A DNA stretch of 64,000 nt from Microbacterium oxydans (GTDB taxonomy: Bacteria; Actinomycetota; Actinomycetes; Actinomycetales; Microbacteriaceae): the NCBI RefSeq assembly GCF_000956405.1, contig NZ_JYIV01000013.1:18291-82290 (forward strand). Direction: 5' to 3'. Positions 42,615 to 51,007 of the stretch are shown here, piece after piece (position 1 is the stretch's first letter; each line of letters opens with the position of its first letter). The translations under genes were made by a program, and so were the position numbers. The notes beneath the pieces are model-generated. The model had not been told where the DNA came from. It did not search any database and was given only the letters and a program-made list of their open reading frames with translations.

Positions 42615-44249
42615 TTGTCACAGAGTGATCGGCCGGAGAAGAACAGCAGCGACACCGGCAACATCCGTGTGAGCGTGATCGTGCCGGTATGGCGACCGGG
42701 CCCCTCGTTCGACGACCTCATCGCGTCACTCGACCGACAGAGCCTGGGCACCGCGTCGTTCGAGGTGCTGCTGTGCGACGACGGCTCCGGCGAGCCCACG
42801 GCTGCCCGATTGGCCGACATCGCCCGCGATCGGCCGCACGTGCGCGTACTGTCGCTGGAGCATTCCGGATGGCCTGGCATGCCTCGCAATCATGGGGTCG
42901 ATGCGGCTCGTGGAACCTACGTGCAGTTCGTCGATCAGGACGACTACCTGTTCGACCGTGCGCTCGAGAAGCTGTCCGACTATGCAGACCTGCACTCCTC
43001 CGATGTGATCGTCGGCAAGGAGGTGGGCATCGGCCGCCGCCTTCCGAGCCGGATCTTCAGCCACGACATCCCGAACGCCGTCCTCGGAACCGACCCGCTG
43101 CTCGAGATGCTCACGCCGCACAAGATGTTCCGGACGTCGTTCCTGCGGGCCAACGGCATCCGCTTCCCCGAGGGCAAGGTGCGGCTGGAAGACCACCTCT
43201 TCGTGATGCAGGCGTACTTCGCGGCCTCGACGATCTCCGTCCTGGGGAGCGAGCCGTGCTACGCCTGGGTCAAGGAGCCCGGCAGCGCGAGTTCTTCGCG
43301 CATCGACCCGGAGTCGTACTTCCCGCACCTTGAAACGGTGCTCGACCTCGTCGAAGCGCACACCGAGCCGGGAAAGCTCCGCGATCGCCTTCTTCGGCAC
43401 TGGTTCCGAGGCAAGATCCTCAAGCGGCTCTCGGGCCGACAGATGGCCAGGTACCCCGACGACTACCGGGAACGCCTGCTCGATGTGGTCACGCCGCTGG
43501 TGCAGGAGCATTTCGGCCCCGGCGTCGATGCCGGCCTCGGGTTCCCCCACCGGATCCGCGCAGCTCTGCTGCGCGCCGGGCGACGTGACGACCTGCTGGA
43601 GCTGGCGCGTTTCGAATCCGAGATCACATGTCGCGCCGTCGTGACCGAGGTGCACTGGTCTCGCGGTGGCGGTCTGCACTTCACGATCCGCGTGACCCTC
43701 ACGAGAGCGGGTGAAGACGCGTTCGTCTTCGAAACCACGACCGAGCAGTCGGCGGACCCCGCATCCGGAGCCGCACGCTCCAAGAAGGTCACGCGGCTCA
43801 TCTCGCTCCCGGCCTCGACGACCGAGAGACTCCCGGAGGACCTCGTGATCGCCAACCGCGAGCTTCGCAACGATCGGGTCGACCTCTTCCTCCGCGATCG
43901 CGATACCGGTGCCGAGCGCCGTCTCGGAGGTCGACTTCCCCGCAAGCTCGACTCCGCCCGAGTGGCGATCGACCCCGTGAAGGTGTTCGGACCGGATGAC
44001 ACCTCCCGCGGGGGCGCGCTGACCGTGAAGGTCCGACATGCGGGGTGGACTTTCGAGACACCGCTCGAAGCCTCCCCTGCCGTGCTTGCCCGCGCCGGAC
44101 GGTCTCCGCTGCTGGCAGGCCGCTCCTGCACCCTCGTAGCGACCGACAAGGGCACGGTCGAACTGCGCCGCGAGTGGCCTGGCGGCCGGATGAAGGACCT
44201 CACCGGACGTGCTGTCCGTCGCGTGCGCGCTCTGACCAGGAAGAGCTGA
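42615..44249 (+). CDS. Family 2 glycosyltransferase
   Basis: A protein of 544 residues from TTG 42615 (GGGGGAG 8 nt upstream). GTG 42573 with AGGAAG is an equally possible start and would add 14 residues. The GT-A domain covers ~15-230: VSVIVPVWRPGPSFDDLIASLDRQ, CDDGSGEP, the DxD-like VDQDDYLF, and EDHLFVMQAYFA as the catalytic-base region. The C-terminal ~280 residues are a non-catalytic domain with many beta strands. It transfers a sugar from a nucleotide sugar to a cell-wall or secreted glycan; the acceptor is unknown. There is no neighbouring polysaccharide cluster. Confidence 0.88.
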   Translation: MSQSDRPEKNSSDTGNIRVSVIVPVWRPGPSFDDLIASLDRQSLGTASFEVLLCDDGSGEPTAARLADIARDRPHVRVLSLEHSGWPGMPRNHGVDAARGTYVQFVDQDDYLFDRALEKLSDYADLHSSDVIVGKEVGIGRRLPSRIFSHDIPNAVLGTDPLLEMLTPHKMFRTSFLRANGIRFPEGKVRLEDHLFVMQAYFAASTISVLGSEPCYAWVKEPGSASSSRIDPESYFPHLETVLDLVEAHTEPGKLRDRLLRHWFRGKILKRLSGRQMARYPDDYRERLLDVVTPLVQEHFGPGVDAGLGFPHRIRAALLRAGRRDDLLELARFESEITCRAVVTEVHWSRGGGLHFTIRVTLTRAGEDAFVFETTTEQSADPASGAARSKKVTRLISLPASTTERLPEDLVIANRELRNDRVDLFLRDRDTGAERRLGGRLPRKLDSARVAIDPVKVFGPDDTSRGGALTVKVRHAGWTFETPLEASPAVLARAGRSPLLAGRSCTLVATDKGTVELRREWPGGRMKDLTGRAVRRVRALTRKS

Positions 44250-44335
44250 CGCTCCCCCGCCACCCCGGCCGCCACGGGCGACGATCCCCACGAGCGACAC
44301 CCCGGCCGGCGGGCACAGCGCTCCAGCCGACAGCG

Positions 44336-45583
44336 TCACTGGAGGGCCGCTCGTGCGACAGCGCGCATCGCGGGGCTGATCGACCCGTACTCGCCCGGCG
44401 ATGAGAGCGCGCACAGGCTTTCGATCACCCGATGCACCCCAGCCGGATCGCCCGCGCGCCAGACGCTGCCGCCCAGATGCGCCCGCGGAGACCACTCGGA
44501 GAATCGTCCATCACCGCGCCCCTCCTCCACCGCAGCCTCCCCTCGCGCCACGACGGCGAACAGCTCGTCGAAGGTCGAGGCGGATCCGTCGGCGACAGCC
44601 AGCAGGGCGAGGGTGACCGCACGCGGCCAGCCGCTGGGGAACAGCCTCTCCCTCCCCAGCGCCCGCACGCCATCGATGATCCGCAGGAACGCCCGCACCT
44701 CACCGTCGGCCAGTGCTCGCCCGAGGTGCGTGACGACGATGCAGCCACGCAGCCGACGTATCGCCTTCGTCCGTCGCGCCAGCGACGCGAGAGCATCGAC
44801 CGGGTCGGGAAGGCCGGGGACCGCCACGGCCGGCCAGTCGAGAGCGTCGACGGCGTCGGAGACGATCGCGCGGGGCAGCCACCCGGCGGCCGGATCCTGG
44901 TCGACGCCGTCGGGGTCGACCCTCGTCACGAGAGTCCGGATGCCGGCCGTCGCCATCTCCGCGATCTCGGAGCCCGCCGCGGTCTCGTCGAACGGCACCG
45001 CGTCGATCAGCCGCGCATCGTCGAGGTGCGCGAGGAGGGCAAGGCGCCGAGCGGGAGACAGCCCGTCGCACAGTGCGGCCAGGGGCGAGAACGGACGGAG
45101 AGCATCGCCGGCCACTCCCCACGCCGCGGGGTCGAGGCGCGGCTGGACCAGGCCGAAACGCTGCGCGAGCTCGATCCCCACATGCTCCGCCCGGAAAGCC
45201 GGCCGCTGCGTCTGCCACTCCGTCGAGGGGTGCGCGGTCACCGGGTCGGATCCTGGCTCGATCACGGTGACCCGCGGGTCCCCCATCCGCGTCGCATAAG
45301 GTCCGCTGATCGCCACGTCCACCACGTCAGCGACGCCGGGGACAGGCACCTGTTGCGTCGGAGTTCTCCACACGCAGAGGTCGATGAGTGGCGACCGATC
45401 CGCGTCCGATTCGAGCTCGGGCGCTTCCGGTTCGAGCCCGAGACTCAGGCGATATGCCTCGATCAGCCAGTAGGAAGGGGCATCGCGCGGGACACCGATG
45501 ACGCGGGTGAGCTCGGGGCATCCTGCGACCGACATCTCGACATGAAGTGCCCACGTGACGTGGACGTGCTCGGAGAGGTTCAT
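44336..45583 (-). CDS. Hypothetical protein, 415 aa
   Basis: A 415-residue soluble protein. The N-terminus (VHVTWALHVEMSVAGCPELTRVIGVPRDAPSYWLIEAYRLSLGLEPE) has a strand-turn-helix layout that faintly recalls the pRiA4b ORF-3-like domain. The middle holds Asp/Val-rich alpha-beta segments, and the end is helical (DGVRALGRERLFPSGWPRAVTLALLAVAD). No catalytic motif or membrane segment is visible. Codon use matches the surroundings. I do not recognise a function; the gene stands alone, 122 bp upstream of panB's stop on the same strand. Confidence 0.6.
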   Translation of the reverse strand: MNLSEHVHVTWALHVEMSVAGCPELTRVIGVPRDAPSYWLIEAYRLSLGLEPEAPELESDADRSPLIDLCVWRTPTQQVPVPGVADVVDVAISGPYATRMGDPRVTVIEPGSDPVTAHPSTEWQTQRPAFRAEHVGIELAQRFGLVQPRLDPAAWGVAGDALRPFSPLAALCDGLSPARRLALLAHLDDARLIDAVPFDETAAGSEIAEMATAGIRTLVTRVDPDGVDQDPAAGWLPRAIVSDAVDALDWPAVAVPGLPDPVDALASLARRTKAIRRLRGCIVVTHLGRALADGEVRAFLRIIDGVRALGRERLFPSGWPRAVTLALLAVADGSASTFDELFAVVARGEAAVEEGRGDGRFSEWSPRAHLGGSVWRAGDPAGVHRVIESLCALSSPGEYGSISPAMRAVARAALQ

Positions 45584-45705
45584 CCGCGCAACGCTAGGTC
45601 GTCCGCAGCATCATCTCAGGACCCGAACCCACCGATTGTCGAGAACTCGACGAAGCCGTCTTCAGTGCAGAAGAGTTGCGACCACGAGCCCTGGGCAGGC
45701 GCGAT

Positions 45706-46575
45706 CTATCGGCTCGCGAGTAGCTCCTCGAGACGCGCGGCCTCCCCCTGCGCCATCGCGTACCCGTGCTCGGGCGCAGGGTAGGCGCCGCTGCGCACCT
45801 CCGAGGCGTACGCCCCGACCCCCGTGATCGCATCCGCCCGCAGCTCGGCGTACCGCTTCACGAACTTGGCGGCAGCCCCGTCATAGAGACCGAGCAGATC
45901 GTGGAAGACCAGCACCTGCCCGTCAGCCGCCCCGCCCGCTCCGATGCCGATCACCGGGATGTCCAGCAGCGGCATGAGCGCCGCCGTCACATCGGAGGGC
46001 ACGGCCTCCACGACGAGCATCGAGCACCCGGCCTCCTGCAGTGCGAGCGCATCGTCGATCACGGCCATGGCGGCTTCGGCGGAGCGCCCCTGCGCACGGT
46101 AGCCCCCGAGTGCGGTGGCGGTCTGCGGCGTGAGCCCGACATGACCGACGACCGGGATGCCCGCCTGCACGAGAGCCCTGGCGCGCTGGACCGTCGTCCC
46201 ACCACGCTCGATCTTCACGAGGTCGCAGCCGGCCTCCTTGATGAAGCGCTGGGCAGTGGCGATGGCGACCTCGTCGGAGGCCTCGTACGAGCCGAAGGGC
46301 AGGTCGCCGACGAGAAGAGGCACTGTAAGCCCTCGCCGCACCGCCTTGGTCAGCATCAGCATCTCGTCGAGCGTGACCGGCACCGTGCTGTCGTAGCCGA
46401 GCACGGTCATCGCGGCGGAGTCCCCGACGAGCACCACGTCGACGCCGGCGGCCTCGACGATCTGTGCGCTCGGGTGGTCGTACGCGGTGACCATCACGAT
46501 GGGCTCACCGGAGGCCTTCTTCGCGGCGAGGGCGGCGAGGGTGAGCTGGGTGCGGGGAGCGGCGTGAGCGCTCAT
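45706..46575 (-). CDS. panB: 3-methyl-2-oxobutanoate hydroxymethyltransferase
   Basis: A 289-residue TIM-barrel enzyme: AYDHPSAQIVEAAGVDVVLVGDSAAMTVLGYDSTVPVTLDEM (metal ligand Asp), KIERGG, VVGHVGLTPQTATALGG, VEAVPSDVTA (catalytic Glu) and GIGAGG. It transfers a hydroxymethyl group from methylene-tetrahydrofolate to 2-oxoisovalerate, the first committed step to pantothenate and CoA. Its start overlaps the panC stop (ATGA), making it the third gene of the panE-like/panC/panB operon. Confidence 0.96.
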   Translation of the reverse strand: MSAHAAPRTQLTLAALAAKKASGEPIVMVTAYDHPSAQIVEAAGVDVVLVGDSAAMTVLGYDSTVPVTLDEMLMLTKAVRRGLTVPLLVGDLPFGSYEASDEVAIATAQRFIKEAGCDLVKIERGGTTVQRARALVQAGIPVVGHVGLTPQTATALGGYRAQGRSAEAAMAVIDDALALQEAGCSMLVVEAVPSDVTAALMPLLDIPVIGIGAGGAADGQVLVFHDLLGLYDGAAAKFVKRYAELRADAITGVGAYASEVRSGAYPAPEHGYAMAQGEAARLEELLASR

Positions 46576-47456
46576 GCGCTGACCTCCGTATCGGTTGTCG
46601 CCGCGGCATCGGCGACGTGCAGGACGTGGTTGTCGATGAGACGGGCCGCCCCGACGTGCGCGGCGACCGCGAGCAGGGCGTCACGGTCGACGCGGGCGAG
46701 GGGCCGCAGCGTCTCGGCATCGCGGAGCTCGACATACTCGGGATCGATGCCGGCATCGGCGAGCACTCCGCGCGCCGTCGAGAGGATGCTCCCCGCGTCG
46801 CGATCGCCGGCCTCGAACGCGGCAGCCCCCGCGTCGAGCGCCCGGTTCAGAGCAGACGCCTGCGAGCGCGCCTCCGAGTCGAGGTAGACGTTCCGCGAGC
46901 TCATGGCGAGGCCGTCCGCCTCCCGCACGATCGGACAGGCGATGATCCGCACGTCGAGGTCGAGGTCTCGCACCACGCGGCGGACCACGAGCACCTGCTG
47001 CGCATCCTTCTGCCCGAAGTACGCGGCATCCGGTCGGACGATCCCGAACAGCTTGGTGACGACCGTGGCGACGCCGTCGAAGTGGTGCGCCCCACGACTC
47101 GCGCCATCGAGCACGTCGGCGAGACCGGCGACGTGGATGTTCGTCGCGAACCCGTCGGGATAGATCTCGGACTCGGTGGGAGCGAAGAGAATGTCGACGC
47201 CCGCGGCCTCCGCGAGCCCCGCGTCGCGGGCCTCGTCGCGCGGATACGCGCTGAGGTCTTCGTTCGCGCCGAACTGGGTCGGGTTGACGAAGTGCGAGAC
47301 GACGACGAGGTCGGACGCCTCGCGCGCAGCGCGCATGAGGGAGAGATGGCCATCGTGGAAAGCTCCCATGGTGGGCACGAGGCCGATGGTCTCACCCGCG
47401 GCTCTGGCGTCTCGGATCGCAGCGCGGACCTCGGGGATCGTGCGGAGGATTCTCAT
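46572..47456 (-). CDS. panC: Pantothenate synthetase
   Basis: A 294-residue ATP-dependent ligase of the HIGH-nucleotidyltransferase type: VPTMGAFHDGHLSLM, HFVNPTQFG, the KDAQQVLVVRR loop, and MSSRNVYLD near the C-domain. It joins pantoate and beta-alanine. Both ends overlap neighbours by 4 nt (upstream Rossmann gene, downstream panB). No panD is visible in the window. Confidence 0.96.
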   Translation of the reverse strand: MRILRTIPEVRAAIRDARAAGETIGLVPTMGAFHDGHLSLMRAAREASDLVVVSHFVNPTQFGANEDLSAYPRDEARDAGLAEAAGVDILFAPTESEIYPDGFATNIHVAGLADVLDGASRGAHHFDGVATVVTKLFGIVRPDAAYFGQKDAQQVLVVRRVVRDLDLDVRIIACPIVREADGLAMSSRNVYLDSEARSQASALNRALDAGAAAFEAGDRDAGSILSTARGVLADAGIDPEYVELRDAETLRPLARVDRDALLAVAAHVGAARLIDNHVLHVADAAATTDTEVSA

Positions 47457-48241
47457 GGCGTGGGCTCCTCGAGTGCGGGCGCGGGGGCGATGGCAGATGC
47501 GGTGGCGGTGGGTCGGGCGGCGACCTCGCGCGTGGCTGCCGCGAGTGCGTCGAACAGGTCGTCGAGTTCGAGGGCTTCCGCGGCAGCACGCTGGCGCGCC
47601 ACCGTCCCCTCGTCGCCTCGGGCGATGGGTCCGGTCAGCACCGCGGCAGCGCCGTTCTCCGCCCAGTTCTCGACCGTCTGACGCACGAGCGGGGCCAGGA
47701 GCGAACGGGTGATGTCGCGGGGAATCCCCGCATCAGAGGCCAGGCCCTCCGCGGCGTCGAGCACCGTGAGGACGAAGTTCGAGGCGAACGACGCGGCCGC
47801 GTGATAGCTCACGCGCTGTGCGTCGTCGATCTCGAACGGACTCGCGCCGAGGGCGGTGGCGAGCTGTTCCGCGACCTCGCGGGCTGCGGGCGTGCGACCG
47901 GCGATCGCGGCACCGATGCCGCGGAACACCTCGGCGGGCTCGTCGCCGGTGAAGGTCTGCAGCGGGTGGAGGCTGAAGTCCACGTCGGTGAGCGCTGTCG
48001 CGCCGGACACGTGCCCGAGGAAATCCGCGTGGGCGCGGGCGACGGGCGCAGCCTCGGCGATGGCCGCATCCGGGACGGTGAGGAGGACGACATCCACATC
48101 CGGAATCCGCTCGTCGCGTCCGAGGGGTCCGACGACGTCGAACCCGGCTGCCCGCAGAGCCCGCGCGAGTACGCGTCCGAGACGACCCGCGCCCACGATG
48201 GCGATGGTCGTCCCTGGTGCGAGAAAGGCGGATGTGTGCAT
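47453..48241 (-). CDS. Rossmann/DUF2520 protein, probable ketopantoate reductase-like
   Basis: A 262-residue protein with a Rossmann start (IAIVGAGRLGRVLARALRAAGFDVVG) and a DUF2520 C-terminal helical domain (SYHAAASFASNFVLTVLDAAEGLASDAGI). This family sits directly before panC in many actinobacteria. By context it may supply the ketopantoate reductase step that PanE or IlvC does elsewhere, but that is inferred. The C-terminal ~30 residues are Ala/Pro-rich. It is the first gene of the operon. Confidence 0.8.
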   Translation of the reverse strand: MHTSAFLAPGTTIAIVGAGRLGRVLARALRAAGFDVVGPLGRDERIPDVDVVLLTVPDAAIAEAAPVARAHADFLGHVSGATALTDVDFSLHPLQTFTGDEPAEVFRGIGAAIAGRTPAAREVAEQLATALGASPFEIDDAQRVSYHAAASFASNFVLTVLDAAEGLASDAGIPRDITRSLLAPLVRQTVENWAENGAAAVLTGPIARGDEGTVARQRAAAEALELDDLFDALAAATREVAARPTATASAIAPAPALEEPTP

Positions 48242-48410
48242 GTCGATTGCCGGGCCGGGTCACGCGGCGCGGGTGCCAGAAGTATCTGCCCGGCACCGCG
48301 TGCGATCCAAATCGCGGAGCAATGTGAGCATACGTACGCCGCCAGAGATAGCATTATGCTCGTTCTGGACCGCTTACACCTGTCTTTCCGCTCTCCGACG
48401 GAATCGACGA

Positions 48411-48442
48411 ACCCCTGAGGTACGCGGACGCACCCCAGGGGT
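48411..48442 (-). terminator. Weak hairpin after MFS exporter gene
   Basis: A 7-bp stem (48411-48417 with 48436-48442) lies 17 nt past the MFS stop. The remaining ~170 bp up to the panE-like start show a few AT-richer spots (TAGCATTATGC near 48354) but no gene. Confidence 0.35.
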
Positions 48443-48458
48443 CTCCCGCCCGCTGAGC

Positions 48459-49883
48459 TCAGTCGCGTGGCCAGACCACGACGATCCCCGCTCCGATGAC
48501 GGCGAGTGCCGCCGCCCCGAGGAAGAGCCAGGAGAATCCACCGGTGAGGGCAGTTGCCTCGGAGGCTCCCTCTGCGGACAGCGCCGCGGTGCGCAGACCG
48601 GCCACGGTCCCGAGAACGGCGAGTCCGACCGCGCCACCGATCTGCTGACTCGTGTTGATCAGACCGCCGGCGAGGCCGGATTCTCCCCCGTCGACGCCGT
48701 CCACCGCGAGCTGGGTCGTCGCCACGACAGCCCCGCCGAGACCGACTCCGACCAGGATCGTCGGCCCGAGCAGCTGCGCGAGGAACGTGGCATCGGACGG
48801 CGCGGCTGCGAGCCAGGCGAGCCCTCCGGCCAGGACGAGCAGAGAACCGATCAGGACCGGGCGGGTGCCGACGCGCGCGATGAGGGCGGGTGCCCCACCC
48901 GCCACGAGCACGAGCACACCCGCAAGCGGCAGCTGCGAGAGGCCGGCAGCGAGCGCGTCGTAGTGGAGCACGGCCTGCATGTAGACGGAGAGAGCGAAGA
49001 AGAGCGCCACCATCGCCGCCCCGCCGAGCAGCATCACGATGTTCCCGAGCGCCAGGTTGCGGTTGCGGAAGACCGCCAGCGGCACCAGCGGCTCTGCAGC
49101 GCGCCGCTCGATCAGGACGAACGCGACACCCAGCGCGAGCGCCGCTGCGAACAGGATCATCGGCAGTGGGTGCACGAATCCGAGCTGTTCTACGGCGCTG
49201 AGCGCGCCGACCAGAGCCACCAGAGCGCCCGTGACCGTGACCGCACCGGCGGCATCGAGTCGCCCGGGAGAACGGGCGCCGTCGCGGGTGATGAGCAGCG
49301 GGATGGCGATCAGCACGAGCGCGCCGACGGGGACGTTGACGAAGAACACCGACTGCCACCCGAGAGTGGCCGTGAGCACACCGCCGAGCAGAACTCCGGC
49401 CGCCGACCCGATCCCGGCGACGGCTCCCCATACGCCGAGGGCCTTCGTGCGCTCCTTGTCGTCAGGGAAGAGATGGGTGAGCAGTGCCAGCGCCGCGGGG
49501 GCGAGGAGTGCGGCCGAGGCGCCCTGGAGAGCTCTCGCGCCGAGGAGCATCTCGCTCGACACGGAGAACCCGGCGAGTGCGGAGGCCGCGACGAAGCCAC
49601 CCGCGCCGATCAGGAACACGCGGCGGTGTCCATAGCGGTCGGCGAGACGTCCGCCGAGGAGGAGAAGCCCGCCGAAAGCCAGCACATAGGCGGTGATCAC
49701 CCAGGCGAGGGCGGCCGTGCTCATGCCGAGCTGGGCGCCGAGCACGGGGAGCGCGATGTTCACGATCGAGGCGTCGAGCACGACGAGGAATTGCGCGAGG
49801 GCGAGCACGCTGAGCGCGAGCCAACGCCTGGAGCTGCGCGGTGAGGCGGTGGCTCGGGTCGTGGTGGCGGTGGGAGAGGTCAT
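48459..49883 (-). CDS. DHA2-type (14-TMS) MFS multidrug exporter
   Basis: A 474-residue exporter with fourteen hydrophobic segments. It has LDASIVNIALPVLGAQLGMS at helix 1, the motif A LGGRLADRYGHRRVFLIG, and the helix-5 antiporter motif C GSAAGVLLGGVLTATLGWQSVFFVNVP. It is a proton-drug antiporter by family. A perfect palindrome lies upstream that matches one at the start of the adjacent tetR gene, so that regulator very probably represses it. Confidence 0.92.
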   Translation of the reverse strand: MTSPTATTTRATASPRSSRRWLALSVLALAQFLVVLDASIVNIALPVLGAQLGMSTAALAWVITAYVLAFGGLLLLGGRLADRYGHRRVFLIGAGGFVAASALAGFSVSSEMLLGARALQGASAALLAPAALALLTHLFPDDKERTKALGVWGAVAGIGSAAGVLLGGVLTATLGWQSVFFVNVPVGALVLIAIPLLITRDGARSPGRLDAAGAVTVTGALVALVGALSAVEQLGFVHPLPMILFAAALALGVAFVLIERRAAEPLVPLAVFRNRNLALGNIVMLLGGAAMVALFFALSVYMQAVLHYDALAAGLSQLPLAGVLVLVAGGAPALIARVGTRPVLIGSLLVLAGGLAWLAAAPSDATFLAQLLGPTILVGVGLGGAVVATTQLAVDGVDGGESGLAGGLINTSQQIGGAVGLAVLGTVAGLRTAALSAEGASEATALTGGFSWLFLGAAALAVIGAGIVVVWPRD

Positions 49884-49932
49884 GGGATGCTCCTGTTCTT
49901 GTTCGGTGGTTGATTCGGTTCTGGGAAGTATC

Positions 49933-49950
49933 TGAGTGACTGCTCACTCA
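49933..49950 (-). promoter_or_regulatory. TetR operator at MFS exporter promoter
   Basis: TGAGTGA-CTGC-TCACTCA is a perfect 7-4-7 palindrome, followed by another CTC repeat. It recurs with one change at 50560-50577 next to the tetR start, so one regulator should bind both. Confidence 0.75.
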
Positions 49951-49991
49951 CTCTTGAAGGCAAACGAAGGCGCCCTTGCCGGGGACCGACG

Positions 49992-50558
49992 TCAGTCGGG
50001 GTGGGTGATCCCCCTGGTCAGGAGGGCGACCCAATCCCCCGGGCGCCCGTCGAGCTGCGTGGTGACGATCAGGTGGCAGAGCTGCCCGTAGGCGATGAAC
50101 CGCTGCACGTCGGCATCCTCGGCGCGCGAACGCTGTCGAGCGAAGACCGTGATGCGCTCGAGCCCCGCACGAAGCGCCTCGCCGATGGCCGGGATCTCCG
50201 CCACCGACTGCGCATGCACCTGCAGCATGAGCAGTTTCCGGTCGGAGATCAGGTGCGCGTAGGCGTCCCCCATCGCGTCGAGCAGACCCTCGGGCGAGGT
50301 GTCGCCCGCGGCATCCGCGCCTTCTTCGAGGGCGACGAGGATCGCATCGAAGCAGGCTTCCAGGGCGACGACGAACAGTGCCTCCTTGCCCGAGTAGAGC
50401 TTGAAGACGTAGGCCGGCGAGATCTTGGCCTCGCGTGCGACGTCGGCGACGGTCGTGCCGTGATACCCGCCCCGCGCGAATGCCGCCAGCGCAGCCGCGG
50501 CGACGACAGGCTTGCGGGCGTCCGCCGTGGAGAGGATCGAGCTGCGGTTCGTGGACAT
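49992..50558 (-). CDS. TetR-family transcriptional regulator
   Basis: A 188-residue regulator with the N-terminal HTH ARKPVVAAAALAAFARGGYHGTTVADVAREAKISPAYVFKLYSGKEALFVVAL and an all-helical ligand domain. Its ATG lies one base from an operator, so the transcript is leaderless or nearly so. It is upstream of the exporter on the same strand, and both promoters share the operator. The drug or inducer is unknown. Confidence 0.9.
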   Translation of the reverse strand: MSTNRSSILSTADARKPVVAAAALAAFARGGYHGTTVADVAREAKISPAYVFKLYSGKEALFVVALEACFDAILVALEEGADAAGDTSPEGLLDAMGDAYAHLISDRKLLMLQVHAQSVAEIPAIGEALRAGLERITVFARQRSRAEDADVQRFIAYGQLCHLIVTTQLDGRPGDWVALLTRGITHPD

Positions 50559-50559
50559 A

Positions 50560-50577
50560 TGAGTGACTGTACACTCA
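50560..50577 (-). promoter_or_regulatory. TetR operator at tetR start
   Basis: TGAGTGACTGTACACTCA is the second copy of the operator at 49933-49950, differing in the central bases and one arm position. It directly abuts the tetR ATG (50558), fitting autorepression. Confidence 0.7.
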
Positions 50578-50619
50578 CTCTCGCAGATCGACAAGATGAT
50601 CTTGTGCTTCGACGCAGAG

Positions 50620-50925
50620 TCAGTCGCGCAGCACCGAGTCCAGCAGCCCGGGGAACAGGGCGTCGAGGTCGTCGCGCCGCAGCGTGAGCATCCGCCGGCG
50701 TCCGTTCGGCTCGTTGCGGATGACACCCGCTTCGCGCAGCACCTTCATGAAATGCGACTTGGTCGACTTCGGGAGGTTGGGGTCGGTGGCGTGGCAGGCG
50801 GCCATGTCGAGCGGGCCGTCCGCGAGCTGACGCGTGATGGCGAGTCGCTCGGGGTCGCTGAGCGCGAAGAGCACGTCGGTGAGCTGGATCTCGGAGCGCT
50901 CCGGGTGAGGAAGATCGCCAGGCAT
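50620..50925 (-). CDS. ArsR-family transcriptional regulator
   Basis: A 101-residue regulator with the winged helix DVLFALSDPERLAITRQLADGPLDMAACHATDPNLPKSTKSHFMKVLREAGVIRNEPNGRRRMLTL. It has one Cys, so no metal site is evident. It diverges from an MFS gene, and two operator dyads lie in the 82-bp gap, so it most likely represses that transporter and itself. Confidence 0.9.
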   Translation of the reverse strand: MPGDLPHPERSEIQLTDVLFALSDPERLAITRQLADGPLDMAACHATDPNLPKSTKSHFMKVLREAGVIRNEPNGRRRMLTLRRDDLDALFPGLLDSVLRD

Positions 50926-50926
50926 A

Positions 50927-50991
50927 GTTCGATAATAGTTGAACAATTGACGAAACGCGCGTACGCTCCGATAGTTCGATGATTCTCGAAC
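50927..50991. promoter_or_regulatory. Paired ArsR operators between arsR and MFS gene
   Basis: GTTCGA-6-TCGAAC (50974-50991) is a perfect dyad. A second copy with one changed arm position (GTTCGATAATAGTTGAAC) lies at 50927-50944. The first abuts the arsR ATG and the other is ~17 bp before the MFS ATG, one for each promoter. Confidence 0.7.
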
Positions 50992-51007
50992 CGAACGAGG
51001 AGACGCC

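Noticed and set aside
45584..48458. Riboswitch or regulatory RNA upstream of the pan genes
   Set aside because: No conserved riboswitch-like motif could be found in the 217-bp leader.
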